Assembly: GCA_035304345.1 (NCBI GenBank)
Contig: DATGQE010000050.1
Span: 62,001-126,000 of the forward strand
Source: IDS-8 sp035304345
Lineage (GTDB): Bacteria > Pseudomonadota > Gammaproteobacteria > Steroidobacterales > Woeseiaceae
Reading direction: 5' to 3'
Length of the DNA stretch: 64,000 nucleotides
This document shows positions 63,306-64,000 of this stretch, piece by piece. The translations under genes were made by a program, and so were the position numbers. Position 1 is the first letter of the stretch, and the number at the start of each line of letters is the position of its first letter. The notes below the pieces were generated by a model, which saw only the letters and a program-made list of their open reading frames with translations, was not told where the DNA came from and did not search any database.

Positions 63306-64000
63306 TTATTCCAGCGAATATTCCGTGAAGTGATGCGGCCCGTAGGGGCGGCGTGCGATCCACATCCTGCGATCCGTGGTGTCCATGACGATCGTTGCGA
63401 CCGTCGAGGACGTTTTTCCGCCGGGCCCCGTCACCGGCGAGCGGCAGACCGCGCGCGGGCTGCCATAGCGATCGGCGAAAGCCGCCTTGAAATCATCGAC
63501 CGTGAGGTTTCCTGCGCGCTGCCGGAGGTACTGCCTGACGCGGCGGTCCCGGTACAGCGAATCGGTATTGGTCGTCAGGCCGACGTCCTTTACCTTGGCC
63601 AGCGCACCCTGCGAGATGAAATGATTGGCGTGCACCAGCACGCCGTCTTCCGGCTGCAGCCAGAACACTTCGTCCGGCGTGGCTTCGAGGTCGACGGCCT
63701 CCCCGTCGCTCTGGCTGATCATCAGGTTGTTGGCGAACGCGCGTGGAGCCGCGAACACGACGCGGATCGCCTCACCGAGCGTCTGCGACATGAGGACGCG
63801 CCGGCGGATGAAAGGCACCGGCACCCCCGGGAGCCCGTAGTCGTGGTCCGTCTGGAGGAAGTTCCCCGTGATGGCGACGCCGGCGGCGTTCAGGCCGCAG
63901 CGCGCGAGTATGCCGGCCTCGACGAAAATCAGCATCGGCAGGCCTTCTGCCGGCCTGATGCGCAGGACGACGGAGGAGTCGGCGCATTCGTCACGCCAGT
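63306..64000 (-). CDS. C45 family acyltransferase/hydrolase (AAT-like), 5' end outside window
   Basis: 231 residues are visible; the N-terminus lies beyond the right edge. The sequence matches the isopenicillin-N acyltransferase (C45/AAT) family: a WRDE motif near the edge, VVLRIRPAEGLPMLIFVEAG, CGLNAAGVAITGNFL, VFWLQPEDGVLVHANHF, DRYGSPRAVCRSP and TSSTVATIVMDTTDRRMWIARRP. The autoprocessing nucleophile Cys should lie upstream of the visible part. Family members hydrolyse or transfer acyl groups on amides. Its place before a siderophore-type receptor suggests deacylation of an acylated siderophore, by analogy with Ntn hydrolases such as PvdQ (inference). Confidence 0.85.
   Translation of the reverse strand, partial: WRDECADSSVVLRIRPAEGLPMLIFVEAGILARCGLNAAGVAITGNFLQTDHDYGLPGVPVPFIRRRVLMSQTLGEAIRVVFAAPRAFANNLMISQSDGEAVDLEATPDEVFWLQPEDGVLVHANHFISQGALAKVKDVGLTTNTDSLYRDRRVRQYLRQRAGNLTVDDFKAAFADRYGSPRAVCRSPVTGPGGKTSSTVATIVMDTTDRRMWIARRPYGPHHFTEYSLE

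Overview
This is a strongly GC-rich bacterial chromosome segment, densely coded on both strands. It carries three TonB-dependent outer membrane receptors, an OprM/TolC-type outer membrane factor, many lipoproteins, a BaeSR-like two-component system, MacAB, Lon and Hsp20. This points to a Gram-negative proteobacterium. Receptors paired with TPR-sulfotransferases, a CadC-like regulator and glycoside-oxidation genes suggest a gammaproteobacterium of the Steroidobacter/Woeseia kind, but taxonomy is inference only. I see no rRNA, tRNA, CRISPR array, insertion sequence or prophage.

Layout. (1) 1-8054: a sugar/glycoside oxidation locus holding a GMC oxidoreductase (cut by the left edge), a DUF1080 lipoprotein, two sugar isomerase-like TIM barrels, a Gfo/Idh/MocA dehydrogenase and an NupG-type MFS transporter, with an OsmC protein and a CPBP protease at the end of the minus-strand operon. 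(2) 8313-13117: a membrane-anchored CadC-like regulator, an unknown secreted protein with an MddA-like methyltransferase, a PmtA-like methyltransferase, and an AT-richer lipoprotein gene. (3) 13254-18333: homocysteine S-methyltransferase, a GlxA-type regulator, a secreted glycoamylase-family glycosidase, and a small YHCH-type secreted protein. (4) 18428-25270: baeRS-like genes divergent from macAB-oprM. (5) 25455-32212: a TonB receptor with TPR-sulfotransferase, then a DUF4242 protein and an OsmC/flavoprotein operon. (6) 32331-37597: a SARP-AAA-TPR regulator divergent from a cysteine synthase-glutaredoxin fusion and an AhpD-like gene. (7) 37616-44386: M3 peptidase, DUF222-HNH protein, hsp20-lon operon. 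(8) 44520-57674: a divergent ten-gene locus that reads as a peptidoglycan-peptide scavenging system. (9) 57736-64000: a TraB/GumN-like protein, a haem-binding beta-barrel, a PepSY protein, a third TonB receptor and a C45 acyltransferase running off the right edge.

The most interesting unit is region 8. One arm encodes a transglutaminase-fold protein, an Oar-like TonB receptor, a LysA-like decarboxylase and two penicillin-binding-protein-fold hydrolases. The other arm encodes a DUF819 membrane protein, an SH3-NlpC/P60 peptidase, an L-Ala-D/L-Glu epimerase and a MurR/RpiR regulator. Together they could import muropeptides, cut the D-Glu-mDAP bond, epimerise L-Ala-D-Glu and turn mDAP into lysine. 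Region 1 resembles loci for glycoside breakdown through 3-keto intermediates.
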